A stretch of 64,000 bases of DNA from Sambucus nigra (Eukaryota > Streptophyta > Magnoliopsida > Dipsacales > Adoxaceae), in contig OX422208.1 in assembly GCA_949130495.1 (NCBI GenBank), forward strand, positions 687,843,702 to 687,907,701. The letters run 5' to 3'. This document shows positions 49,507 through 59,961 of this stretch, piece by piece. The notes beneath the pieces are model-generated. The model was not told the DNA's origin. It ran no database searches and saw only the letters and a program-made list of their open reading frames with translations. Position numbers and translations under genes: made by a program. How positions within the stretch are numbered: position 1 is the stretch's first letter; the number at the start of each line of letters is the position of its first letter.

Positions 49507-51999
49507 ATGAGCTTTGACCCAGACGAGTTCCTGAGAGGCTTTTGGGCAAAGCACTTTGGAACCTCTCCTCCTGAACTTACTTTTGTGCCCCCTCTAAGAT
49601 CAATAAGGCCTTGTAAACTAAAAGATTGCCCAGACTACGTGATACTTTACTCAGACTCCACAGACTCTGCATCTGGGAAGGATTTCCAATCCGCACCGAT
49701 GGAAGAGGAAGCCAACTCAAGCACACATCCAATGGGTGTAGGAGACGATGTCGCGACCGTTAGAGATACCCTAGGTGGTATATCTGGGAGGGCTGAGAGA
49801 CCCTTGGCTACACTTGATATCCTCAGCGCCATGACCCAAGATTGGGTTGAGCAGATGGCTGAGGTCTTTAAATTTCCAAAAAATTTAATGTGCTCGGCTC
49901 CTTCCGCTAACCAAAGACCGTGCACGGCTCTAGCCAATGATGGAATTTGCTTCCCTCTACACGCCTTTATTTACAGGCTACGGTTGTCTGTTCCAGTTCC
50001 CATCCATCGCCTTTTTCAGATAATGAAACTGGCCCCAGCATAGTTGGATCCTAATGGCTGGAGAGCCATTCTTGCCACAGCTGTCCTTTGGGAGAACTTA
50101 TTAAAAAAAGACATCACTCCCGCGGAATTCTTTCACTTCTACCGCCCAAAGGAGAACTCAGTGATGTTCGCGGGCTACTACTACTTCTCAAGCCGCGGCA
50201 GGGACGATACCTTTTACAATGGGAGACCGACCAGTGTGAAGAACTGGAAGGGGAAATATTTTTACATCTCCGGCGAAGGCTGGGAGATGCACCCAGAGGA
50301 GAATGAGAGGGAAAGATCATATAGAATGCCGCAACAATGGGGGTCTCCCTCAAAATTAGGTACTAAGACCATAGCCGCGTCCTTTCACATAATTTTTTAT
50401 ATTAGCCTCCACTAACCTTTACATTGTCTTTTCTGCAGCCCTTGACAATCTGCATTTGAACAAGCGGCAGGAAAAGAGAGTTGCTAAGGCTGCGACAGTT
50501 CCTACTGAACATAAAAAGTTCAGCACACTTGTTTAATCAGCAACTATATTTAAAGCAGGATTTTTCCCCAACAAGTCCATTCCTCAACAGATGGGCGCGA
50601 AAGGTAATTCACTGCGCCATGATTTTTATTTCGCGGTCAATTATGCTCTTAAATTCCTTTCCCAATATTTGTTGTTGTTTTTTCAGGTGAGGAAGTTAAC
50701 AGGGAATTGCTAGCCGTGCAACTGGCAGAGATGGACGAGGACGCAGTTGTCCTAAATAACACTGCGTGGAGCAGAAAGAGGAAAAGGTCCAAAGCCAAGG
50801 GACCTGTCGTGGCTCATTCCGTAGAACCAAATGATTCTACCGTGGCCCCAAATTTGGACAGAAAAAAAACTAGCCTTGCTACCGAACCCCAGATTGAATT
50901 TGATGATGATATAGGAGATAATTTAGCCACGGTAGGCTTGATGTTAGCTGACATTCCTGTCCATTCATCCTCTCCTCCACCACCACCTGTTGTAGAGGTT
51001 AACGCAAACTTGCCACCTCCCCAATTTCGCGGAGGATCTGGGCCTGATGGTAGACCAAGGCCCCAATTAAGGCAGCCTGATCCCAATTCTTCTTAGGACA
51101 CTACCGCAAAAGCTGTGCGAAGAATGAAAAGAGCCTTGGATGCCGCGGACCTTGATAGGCTAGTGGGAGAAGATTAGGACGATCTGGAGGACTATGGTCT
51201 CCATAGTCTTTTGAGGGTACGTGCCAATGTTGTCAGTCTTTAACTTTTGTATCCCATATTTTTTCTAACTTCTTTTATTTCAGGCCGTGGATGTGATGGT
51301 GGTTCAGAAAAGGAAGTATGAGGCCTTATACAGACTAAAGGAGGTCGAGAAGAGTACTCATGCTGCGGACCTACAGGCTGCACAAACTTCTTCATTTGAG
51401 GCTGGGAAGATGTCTGCTACCGTGGCGCTTCAGGCAGCCCACATGGACCTAGAGAAAGCAAACAAGGCAAGGGAGGAAGCGGAAGAGAATTTGAAACAAG
51501 CCACAAAATCCCTTAAAACCACCCAGGCCCGGACTGCGGAAGCCGCCCGTGTCGTAAATATTTTAAGTAGCAAGCTCGCCCTTCTCCAGCAGAAGTACGA
51601 AGAGCTGAAAGCAAAGACCGCCTAAAAGGCTGAAGAGCATGCCGCGGAAATAAAAAAAGATCGAGGTTTATCATGGTGACGCCCTCCAGCTAGCCGTAGA
51701 CCATGTCGTAGAGTCATTCAAAGGCTCCAAGGACTTCTTTCTTATCAACAACAGGGCATACCTCCGCGGCTATCATGAGTTGCGACAGAGATTTATAAAG
51801 AGCTTCCCTGAGACTAAGGAGGAGGTCGTTGCTTGGAAATTAAGCGATGCCGAACATCAAGAGTGCATCGCTGAGCTGAAGGCCGATGCAGAAGAGAGAG
51901 CGAGGCTGAGGGCTGAAGAAGAAGTGGTCGCCGCAGATGGGGAAACTGAGACGGCCGCGGACGACGAGGAGGCTGATGAGAATGATGACGCAGCTTCAT
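49507..51999 (+). pseudogene. Antisense gene with 'putative gypsy type transposon' domain and coiled coil
   Basis: A plus-strand, intron-containing gene lies inside the minus-strand Tat-like element. Exon 1 starts with ATG at 49507 (MSFDPDEFLRGFW). It carries the PF04195-like domain: CFPLHAFIYRLRLSVPVP, then LDPNGWRAIL, then FAGYYYFSSRG and WKGKYFYISGEGWEM. Likely introns lie at 50360-50438 (GT/AG) and about 50603-50686, with a third at 51217-51283. The middle exon is acidic and Pro-rich; the last exons form a long Ala/Glu/Lys coiled coil and end in an acidic tail at 51999. Damage: TAG at 50041 where CAG is expected, a frameshift in exon 2, TAG codons near 51096 and 51176, TAA at 51623, and a frameshift near 51660. 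Its role in the host element is unknown. Confidence 0.75.
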
Positions 52000-52800
52000 A
52001 AACTTGTATTCAGTTTATCATTAATACAGGGTTGCGTCCCTCCTTTTACTTTATTTCTATTGTGACTGCGGCCTCCTTTTCTGTACTCTTGACTACTAAT
52101 ATCAAGGTTGAGGACATATTTACTACTTTTTACATACTTGATTGCTTGCAATTCCTTGCTCTTTTACATTGCTTGTTATAATGAATGGTTGAACGTAACT
52201 GCCTTCATATTTGAAAATGCATCCTTGATTAGATAAACATAATATTCGAAGTCCGCGAACAACGATCTATTTCTTCGTAGGATGATTATTTGCTAACCCG
52301 CGCCCACATAAATAGTGCAATGTTTACTTTCAAAGTAAAGGGCATTGGCTGCTGCATGCAAGCCGCGACCCTTTCTTATGCCGCGTCATATAAACGATTT
52401 CACTTGATTATCGCGGACATGATTTCAAGGCTGGTACTCTGATTACATGGATCCCCGTCTTCTTTCATTGCACCTGGTTATCTGAACCGCTTATCTTTTG
52501 TCATCCCATAAAAAATAGGGAACATGTAGAGAAGGCCTTTCCTCTAGAGCTTCAATTGCCAAATCACCATGTCAGAGAAGAATGGCTCTTGGGATGTTAT
52601 ACCTTCTCTACTTTCCCTAGCCTTGATATAATTGATTCTCTTCCACCGTGGCATTTGACATTATAGCTCTCTCATGCTTGAAGATGCCAGTGCCTCAGCA
52701 CTTTCATGAATGAATGGCTCCTAGAGATCTGCAACCATATCGGTGGGCTGCGGCACATTTCGGGCCCATCTGAACAATGTACCTCTATAGACATACGTTG
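52000..52800. other. Spacer after the antisense gene
   Basis: No open frame recognised. It probably includes the gene's 3' UTR (AATACAGGG and AT-rich sequence just after 52000). Confidence 0.5.
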
Positions 52801-53165
52801 GTATTTCCATGCCTTCTCGGGCTGGGTTATGTTATCAAGCCATGCATAGCTAATATGCGTGGCCCTATCAAGCCTCCCCAGGATGGGTTATGTTATTAAG
52901 CCACCCACAGCTAATATGCGGGACACTATCAAGCCTGCCCATACTGGGTTATGTTATTAAACCACCCACAGCTAATATACGGGACACAATCAAGCCTCCT
53001 CAGGCTGGGTTATGTTATTAATCCACCCACAGCTAATATATAGGATATTTTCAAGCCTCCCCAGGCTGGGTTATGTTATTAAGCCACACACAACTAATAT
53101 ACGGGGTACTATCAAGTCTCCCCAGGCTGGGTTATGTTATTGAGCCACCCACAGCTTCTGATATA
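52801..53165. repeat. 61-bp tandem array (6 units)
   Basis: GGGTTATGTTAT recurs at 52824, 52885, 52946, 53007, 53068 and 53129, exactly 61 bp apart. Each unit continues with AAGCCACCCACAGCTAATAT and CAAGCCTCCCCAGG blocks. Confidence 0.9.
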
Positions 53166-53325
53166 TATAAAGCCATCCCTGGCTGGATATTATAAGTCTC
53201 CCGGCTCAATGACGCATCCCGAAAGCTAAGAACAAGCATTGTAAACCCCCGTGGCTAATTACGCTTTCCAAAAGCTAAGAACGGGCATTATAAGTCCCCG
53301 TGGCTAATAAAAGCTCCTTGAATTC
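53166..53325. repeat. Second short tandem repeat, about 49 bp
   Basis: Two clear copies of an 'AAAGCTAAGAAC...GCATT.TAA..CCCCGTGGCTAAT' unit start at 53222 and 53271, with a degenerate partial copy before them. Confidence 0.7.
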
Positions 53326-53714
53326 TCACATGCTTTCGCAAATATGATCATCATACGATAAGATATAGTTGCACATCGTGAGGGGAACTTCTGAGATAAT
53401 TAAGATTACAATCCCTCCATAGGTTCATCCCAAAGTAAAATAATCCTTCGAGATAATTTATTATTCTTCCTTTGGAATCTGTTTAAGACAAAAAGTCTTT
53501 TTATGAGATAACAGATTATGAAATCAAGAGAGATATCAGATATGGCAAAATTTTCCAATTCATATATTTATATATGTATGCTCCAGCTAATGACTTTGTT
53601 AATAAAACATAAAGTCTTGAATATTAGGGCTATAACGAGCTTCATAAAACATATACAGAAATAGCTGAAATTGTAAAAACTAAGGATGAGATGCGGTATG
53701 CAGCCTTTGTCAGG
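53326..53714. other. AT-rich spacer in the Tat-like element
   Basis: Nothing recognisable on either strand. Confidence 0.5.
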
Positions 53715-54244
53715 TCTGGTTGAATCCTTTATGCATTTTTTAGGAATTTCTGCAGCATCCCTTGCCCAATTAGCCTTTTAACTTCATCCTTCAGAGCATA
53801 GCATTGCTCGGTGTCATGTCCATGGTCCTGATGGAATTTTCACCAGGTAGCTTTGTTCCTCTTGTGGGGTGGAGCTATCAACTTTTTTGGCCACATCAAA
53901 AGCTTTTCCTCTCTGATGAACTCAAAGATCTCTTCAATCGGGAAGGTCAACGGAGTATAGACACCTGGTTTCTTCTCTGATTTCTCTGTTCTCCATTTCT
54001 GGCTTCTGCCGATTGATTCCACAACTTCTTTAACTACCGCAACAGTCAAGGCTGGTGGAGTTGTTTCCTTTGCTCCCGCACCTATATTCTGAGAGGCCGT
54101 GGCCTCTAGCATTAGCAACCTCTGAGTTAGATAATTGACCTGGGTCTGAAGTGAGGCATGGCTGTCATAGAGGTGATTAAGGTGATTGTACAGTTGCACA
54201 ATCTCATCCTTGACTTCTGTGCTCTAGCTGGATTCCCCTTCCAT
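53715..54244 (-). pseudogene. Shortened Tat-like gag
   Basis: The minus-strand ATG is at 54244-54242. A stop a few codons in (MEGESS then TAG) precedes YNHLNHLYDSHASLQTQVNY, a coiled-coil-like N-terminus. The next recognisable part is the region normally found after the gag core: TFPIEEIFEFIREEKLLMWP, then KFHQDHGHDTEQCYALKDEV (near 53820), the H.DHGH.TE.C box of this lineage. The gag core domain of roughly 150 residues between them is absent. The product could not form a normal capsid, in line with a non-autonomous element. Confidence 0.75.
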
Positions 54245-55000
54245 TTCTGCTTTTGTTAGTCTTTATAAAGTATATAGAATCTGAGACAAAACTAACAGAA
54301 GTGAGTGATCACAGAAATATTGGGAAGGAGGGTTTGAACTGCTCCAAGATATGCTGACGAGGCCGCGACCAGTATGGCACACAAGTGCACTGCCGTAGCC
54401 CTTTAATGTTATTCACCAAGGTTGATCCAAAGGCCACTCAAGTCCTTCCCAAGGTGATTTTGAGCTGTTGTAATAGGTCCGCACTAGTAGGGGTCGCAGC
54501 ACGAGAGGCTGTTGAACTTAAAGGCCGCACCCTTGTCTAGGCAGTGGAGAGATCCCAAGATAGGAATCGAGAAACTGATATTTTCTCCCCCAACACGTAA
54601 ATAAAACCTACTAGGGTCCATCGATGAGAGAATTCCCTTGTGGTGCCCAAGACGGCACAATTTCAATGATAAACCCTAGATCATAGGTCGATGACAACAA
54701 AAAGGGAGTAAATATAACCTTTCCCTAATCATCAACCTTTTCAAGACTAAAGTCCACCATGCTTTTCAGCATTATCTAGATGAAATGATATCATGGGGGT
54801 ATGTAAAATAGATCCAAAGCCAGCAAATGAAGACCCAAGAACAGATCCGAAAATATGAAATACCCGTTTAAGGGGGCAAATATAAAATGGAGCCCAATAG
54901 CCAGTAATCGACCCGTGAGAAGATGATCCATAGGACCCTCAGGGATTGAATAAGGTGTTTAAGAACTCATATATGTAGAGAAACAAGATTGAAATATCTC
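54245..55000 (-). other. Tat-like 5' untranslated region
   Basis: No frame recognised. The segment between the primer-binding site and gag is in the expected place for the leader. Confidence 0.55.
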
Positions 55001-55020
55001 GGTTCCCACAGACGGCGCCA
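55001..55020 (-). other. Tat-like primer-binding site
   Basis: The minus strand reads TGGCGCCGTCTGTGGGAACC, three bases from the 5' LTR. TGGCGCCGT-type sites are common in Tat/Athila gypsy elements. Confidence 0.85.
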
Positions 55021-55023
55021 GAT

Positions 55024-55749
55024 TGATGATACGAGAAATCGCTCTAAAGTCGTTCTCATATCAGCAAGTCAAAGTGTAAAATATGTAATGAATAAACCAA
55101 GCAAGTAAATAGATAGAAGACAAGATATAGAGTGGTTCAGCCTTTAAAGTAGGCCTATGTCCACTGTGTTTCTCCGTTCTCATTATATGGTTGCATTGTA
55201 CAATATAATCATGCCTAAAGAGGCGTACAAGTATGAGAATAAAGGAGAGTGCATGACGGTATTGAAGATTCTGGTGAGCCGGGGAGGTGGCTGCGATGTA
55301 GATTTGTGGCCTCCAAGGCGTATGTTGAGGTTGTGTAGAGAGAATCCGTATTGTAGAACCTTCCCCGGGAGGGTGTGGAATCGATCCCCCCTCATCTAGG
55401 CGTGGTTCTCTATTTATAAGAGGTATGTGTGATGCGTCACGTGCCCTGAGCACGTGACTTGTATCAAGTCTGGAGTAGTTGCGGGTGAGGGGGATGCGGC
55501 CTGCAAGGCAAGTGGTGTTGAACCTGTGGTGCTGGAGGCAAAGATGTCGTGCCCTGTACCGAGTAATGCCGCGGATGCTTCTTGGGGAGTAATTATTAGG
55601 TCCCGCGCTCTATAATAGACAGGGCCGCACCTTGTGACGAGGTGGGCCGCTCCCTGTATCCTATAAGACCGCGGCCTATATTTCTGTAGGGTGGAATCTT
55701 CTGTATTGCTGAATATTATCCATGGCAGGGTGGTATATTTGTATTATCA
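55024..55749 (-). repeat. Tat-like 5' LTR (726 bp)
   Basis: Partner of 47440-48165. A minus-strand TATAAATA box lies at about 55412-55419. Confidence 0.9.
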
Positions 55750-55754
55750 ACTGT

Positions 55755-56484
55755 TGATTAATTTCTTACTCTAAAATTAATTTATTATATTGGAACTAAT
55801 CTCTACACAAAGTTTAAAAATTTTATTTAACAAATATACCTAATTCACCCCGCACCCCGCACCCCGCACCCCTCCCTGGGTATATTTTCGGTCCAATGGT
55901 ATGCCTACAAAAAAAAGATAAAATAAGAAAAGATAAATAGATTCTAGGTTGAAAATCCAGAAATGGCAATCTAGAAAAAAGGTAGGGAAAAACAAAAAAA
56001 AAACATTCGACTTAGAAAAGAAAAATTATGTATGACCTAATTCTCCATATGAACATCGCACAACTATCCAAGAAAATTTATCTTTTAGTATCTCTTTCGC
56101 TTAGTGGAGGTACGTGGGTAACCGTTAAGAGTTTAACCAATGATTGAACCCGATAAGGGGTAACCTTTAAAATTATTTTAACTTAATTGTTTAAAGCCCT
56201 TAAGTGGACTCGGTTTGCATTAAAAATAAATAAATAAATCATTACAAACACATGTATTTTCATCATTCATAATAATACAACAAAAAACAACATGACACAC
56301 TTAAGAATACTCAAATGGGTGTTGTTATGCACTCTTCCCATAGAATCCATCACATCTTCCTCAGAAATGTCCATTTCTTCTGAACCACTATGTAGTTGAG
56401 ATCTCACCTGATATTTATCAATTCTTAAAGGATATTATCAACTTTATCTTGAATTCGAGGAAATTCAATGTGTGTAGCTAGTAA
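55755..56484. other. Spacer with a CACCCCG microsatellite
   Basis: No gene recognised. About four copies of the 7-mer CACCCCG lie at 55846-55872. The segment continues the pre-insertion sequence found at 46590-47439. The last three bases (56482-56484, TAA) are the Harbinger target duplication. Confidence 0.55.
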
Positions 56485-56639
56485 TGCCATCTGTAGTGGA
56501 TTGTGTAAATGTGTAGTTTTACACTTTTCTATCTCACAATGGGTAACATAACGTGTAGTTGGAGCAGAGAGAAAATGTTAGGAGAATGCAAATGTAGGAG
56601 GCGGATACACAATGTGTAAGTGGGCCCAGATGTTGTGGG

Positions 56640-56800
56640 CGTTAAATAGATAACCGCACAGATTGGGCATTAAAAAGGCTACCGCCCAAATTTCTGGGCG
56701 CCTATATATTGTCCGCCCAGCCTCATTTTTGAAAAAAAATAATAATATCCAAATGGTAACTTTTGTAACGGCTAAAAAATATTTACAACGGCTACTTTAT
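56640..56800. repeat. Left subterminal inverted motifs of the Harbinger element
   Basis: It contains ACCGCCCAAATTTCTGGGCG, then GTCCGCCCAG, then GTAACGGCTA and ACAACGGCTA. The same words occur inverted at 63160-63270 (CTGGGCGGTAAAATG, TTTCCGCCCAAG, GTAACGGCCA). They are candidates for transposase or ORF1 binding. Confidence 0.75.
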
Positions 56801-56806
56801 TTTTGT

Positions 56807-56818
56807 GTATATATATTA
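56807..56818 (+). promoter_or_regulatory. TATA box of Harbinger ORF1
   Basis: GTATATATATTA lies about 75 bp before the ORF1 ATG and just inside the left subterminal motifs. Confidence 0.6.
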
Positions 56819-56885
56819 CACCCCTCAAAAACTTTGAGCACAAGGGTATTTTATATCTTTGAACATTATAATTCAAATAATTGTA

Positions 56886-57847
56886 ATGGATTCTTCTTCC
56901 CAAAGTAATCCGCCAAATTCAAGCCGATTGACAAATTTCAATGAACCCGATGAGGTGTTGCTTTGTATGGCATACGTTAAATTTTCTATAGATGGTGCTA
57001 TGGGGACTAACCAAGAAGGTTCAACATTATGGGAAAAATTTACGAATGAATATAACTCAAGCGAGGGTGTCATTTACAAACGGTCCGAGAATACATTGCA
57101 GGGAAAATTTCAGAAAATTAACACAGATTGTGTGTTGTATACGGCGAACTTGTCCAAAGCTTACGGTAGGGGGATAGAAAGCAGCACGTCGGAGGTTTCA
57201 TGGGTAATTACAATTGATATCCGTTTATTTTATATTTATAATTAAATTCATAATTTTGCAAAACTAATGCGAGAATATTTTTTTTCGATAGGTACAACGA
57301 GCTCGTGATAACTTTATATCAAAAGAGGGTCATAAATTCAATTATCACCACTGTTACGAGGTGCTTAAGGATTTGCCAAAGTATTCGATGTCGATCACTG
57401 GTTCACAATATACTGATGAAGAATATAATGTAAACCCGCTTAATTTGAACGACAGCGATACAAGGGAATTCAATAATCCATTGAAAAGATCGGAAGGACG
57501 TAAAGCTGCAAAATTGAAAGGGAAGAAACGAACGGAAGCCAACAGTGCGACTTCACAAACGTTCATTTTAGAGATTGATGGTTTAATTTCATTCTGATGA
57601 ATTCAACAAACTTTATGACAAAAATTCTATAGAATCCCAATCAATCAAAAGAACTCTAAATGAAAAGATTGATGGTTTAATTTCAATTCACACCAAAGAG
57701 TATGAAGCTCAACTCCAACATGATGAAGATCATATTATTTACATGGATACAAGTAACTTCACTCCCCAACAAAGAGCCCTTCACGAGATGCGATTGACTC
57801 AGATAATGCAGCATCGGGCTCAAGTATTTCAGCACTTCTCACAATAG
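56886..57847 (+). pseudogene. Harbinger ORF1: Myb/SANT-like protein with NAM-associated C-terminus
   Basis: ORF1 proteins of this family bind DNA and help the transposase into the nucleus and onto the element ends. ATG is at 56886 (MDSSSQSNPPNSS). The Myb-like domain reads FNEPDEVLLCMAYVKFS, then GSTLWEKFTNEYN and RSENTLQGKFQKIN. An intron at 57204-57291 (GT...AG, phase 0) joins VSW to VQRARDNF. Exon 2 continues with FNYHHCYEVLKDLPKYS and the GRKAAKLKGKKR box of the NAM-associated domain, then a glutamine-rich helix ending at TAG 57845-57847. One frameshift near 57595 closes the frame early at 57597; otherwise the gene is intact. It is convergent with the transposase gene. Confidence 0.8.
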
Positions 57848-58184
57848 ATTATTAGATTTATATGGCTATTTATGTAATACAAATTTATTAATTATTAGCT
57901 TTTGTACCAATGTTCATCAATGAATAGTTTTGCCCAAACATATTTTATTTAGCACGATGAAAATTATCTACATATATTATTAGGTAGGGTAAATGGATAA
58001 TATTGAAATTACAATCAAGATGATGATTCTGCATGAAGATTCCAAACGTGTTCCATAAGGTCCTCACGTAACTGGTTATGGGCATCCTCATTCCACATCT
58101 TTGCCTCCCGCACCCGTTTCTGATAATGGCCAGCGAGACTTTGCCTGCTTAAGCAAGGAGTGGGTCACGTAAGGGCAGGTCAGC

Positions 58185-59309
58185 TCACCAAGTTCCATTC
58201 CGCAACTCTTCCTCGATAATTATATTGTGTAATATGACACAAGCCTTCATAATTACACGTAAGTCTTTATATTCCCAAAAATTAGTCGAGTTTCTGATAA
58301 AGTGGAACTGTTGTTGCAAGATGTCAAATGCTCGTTCCACATTCTTTCGGGCTCCTTCTTAGGCTCGTGTGAACACCTTCTGTTTTTTACTGACCCGTCT
58401 CTTAAAACTCTTAAGGATAGTTGCATAGGGCGAATAGATATCATCTATAAGGTAGTACCCCGTGTCATACGTGTTTCTATTGATTTCAAAGTGAATAGGG
58501 GTACAATTTCCTTCCAGAAGTTCTTCGAACACATGAGATTTCGCAGGAACATTCAGATCATTACATGCACCAGGCATTCTAAAGAATGCATGCCAAATCC
58601 AAGTATCATAAGATGCCACTACCTCTAAAATTATAGTGGCAGCATGGGAATGACCTTGATATTGTCCTTTCCATGCATGTGAACAGTTATTCCATTCCCA
58701 GTGCATGCAGTTAATGCTCCCAATCATACTGGGGAACCCACATCGTTCATTCTATGGCTGCATGCGGGCTATATCTTCGGTTTTAGGTGTGCGGCAATAC
58801 TCCGGGCTAAACACCTTCACTACAGCCCTATAGAAACATTTTAAAGTCTGAATCGATGTTGTCTCGGCTATTTTTAGATATTCGTCTTGTAAATCCCTGC
58901 ATCCACCGTACGCCAACATACGAAGTGCATAAATCATCTTTTATTGAGAGCTTAATCCCATTCGTCCAACACAATCCGGTTTCTGGATGAAATATGAATC
59001 ATTTTCACAAACTGCTTCCAAAATACGATTGAAGCTCGCCTTATTCCTCTTGAACCTACGCCTGAACATTTCTTCAAGGTATGTGGGGTTCTCCTAAAAA
59101 TAGTCTTTCCATAAATTGTGATGAGTCATCTCTCTATCTCGGTGCACCATTCATCGCTCATGTATTTCTCGACTACTGTGCAGTAAGGATGTCCGATGTA
59201 TTACAACCCAAAATTTATTGTGTACCACGAAAGCTTCATCATCAAAGTCGAGATCATACGTTTGGGCAATATGTTATAATATCATCTCCTCAATATCGTT
59301 GTTAGACAT
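58185..59309 (-). pseudogene. PIF/Harbinger DDE transposase, catalytic Asp changed to Asn
   Basis: This nuclear enzyme cuts the element out and inserts it at TWA sites. The minus-strand ATG at 59309-59307 reads MSNNDIEEMIL, and the gene ends with TGA at 58187-58185, about 375 codons. The N-terminal helix-rich part has EEMFRRRFKRNKASFNRIL and MLAYGGCRDLQDEYLKI. The DDE_Tnp_4 core has SINCMHWEWNNC, where the family has Asp (Asn codon at 58710-58712). It continues with AATIILEVVASYDTWIWHAF, DTGYYLIDDIY (second Asp kept) and NVERAFDILQQQF (Glu kept). Five or so stops occur (for example codon 12 and near 59155), several at Gln or Arg positions. It is not functional as read; the family call is firm. 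Confidence 0.85.
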
Positions 59310-59365
59310 GGTAAATGTTTATATTGTAGGAGTAATCGTTGTGATGCTCAACATCTATCAAAGTT

Positions 59366-59378
59366 GCATATTTATAGT
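59366..59378 (-). promoter_or_regulatory. TATA box of the Harbinger transposase gene
   Basis: The minus strand reads GACTATAAATATG, about 60 bp upstream of the transposase ATG and at the edge of the central repeat array. Confidence 0.6.
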
Positions 59379-59393
59379 CCTCATATTGAGGAG

Positions 59394-59930
59394 ATGTCCA
59401 GAAAATATCAGTCCTTAAATTTTACATGACGTGAAAATCATCCTTGTTGGACGATAAAACAAGCCCCGCCCAACAAGTCTACATGCCTAAAGCTAAAAAG
59501 ATTCGTGTCCAGAAAATATCATTCCTTATATTTTACATGACGTGACAAATCGTCCTTATTGGACGGTAAAACAAGTCCCGCCCAACAAGTCTACATGACT
59601 AAAGCTGAAAAGATTCATGTCCAGAAAATATCAGTCCTTATATTTTACATGACGTGATAAATCGTCCTTGTTGGACGGTAAAACAAGCTCTGCCCAACAA
59701 GTCTACATGCCTAAAGCTGAAAAGATTCGTGTCCAGAAAATATCAGTCCTTATATTTTACATGACGTGACAAATCATCCTTATTGGATGGTAAAACAAGT
59801 CCCGCCCAACAAGTCTACATGACTAAAGATGAAAAGATTTATGTCCAGAAAATATCAGTCCTCCTATTTTACATGACGTGACAAATCGTCCTTGTTAGAC
59901 GGTAAAACAAGTCCCGCCCAACAAGTCTAT
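59394..59930. repeat. Central 111-112-bp tandem array between divergent genes
   Basis: Units begin (word GTCCAGAAAATATCA or variant) at 59396, 59507, 59619, 59731 and 59843, spacing 111, 112, 112 and 112 bp; the last unit is cut short. Each holds ACATGACGTGA (a TGACGT core) and an inverted repeat CTTGTTGGACGG...CCGCCCAACAAG, matching at 11 of 12 positions around an 11-bp loop. Odd and even units share variants (CTTGTTGG with ACATGCC; CTTATTGG with ACATGAC), a sign of dimeric, 224-bp amplification. The array lies between the transposase start (left) and the unrecognised gene's TATA box (right). Confidence 0.9.
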
Positions 59931-59936
59931 ATATAA
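59928..59936 (+). promoter_or_regulatory. TATA box of the unrecognised Harbinger gene
   Basis: TATATATAA directly follows the last CCGCCCAACAAG of the array and lies about 30 bp before the ATG at 59962. That spacing is tight but workable if transcription starts near the ATG. Confidence 0.6.
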
Positions 59937-59961
59937 CGCCTTTCTGTCTAACATTAAAAAT

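Larger units (their letters stand above)
47440..55749 (-). mobile_element. Non-autonomous Tat-like gypsy element with an antisense gene
   Basis: Two 726-bp LTRs (47440-48165, 55024-55749) start and end TGATGATACG...TTGTATTATCA on the plus strand and lie inside perfect ACTGT duplications (47435-47439, 55750-55754). Minus-strand orientation is shown by the primer-binding site at 55001-55020, the purine tract at 48166-48180 and a TATAAATA box in each LTR. Sense content is only a shortened gag (54244-53715); no protease, RT or integrase is present. The middle holds a plus-strand, intron-containing gene, in the position of the antisense additional ORFs known from Tat-lineage elements. The element is relatively well preserved. 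Confidence 0.85.

Noticed and set aside
49647..49937. A 96-codon minus-strand frame
   Set aside because: It is the complement of exon 1 of the antisense gene, which has a recognisable domain and splice sites on the plus strand.
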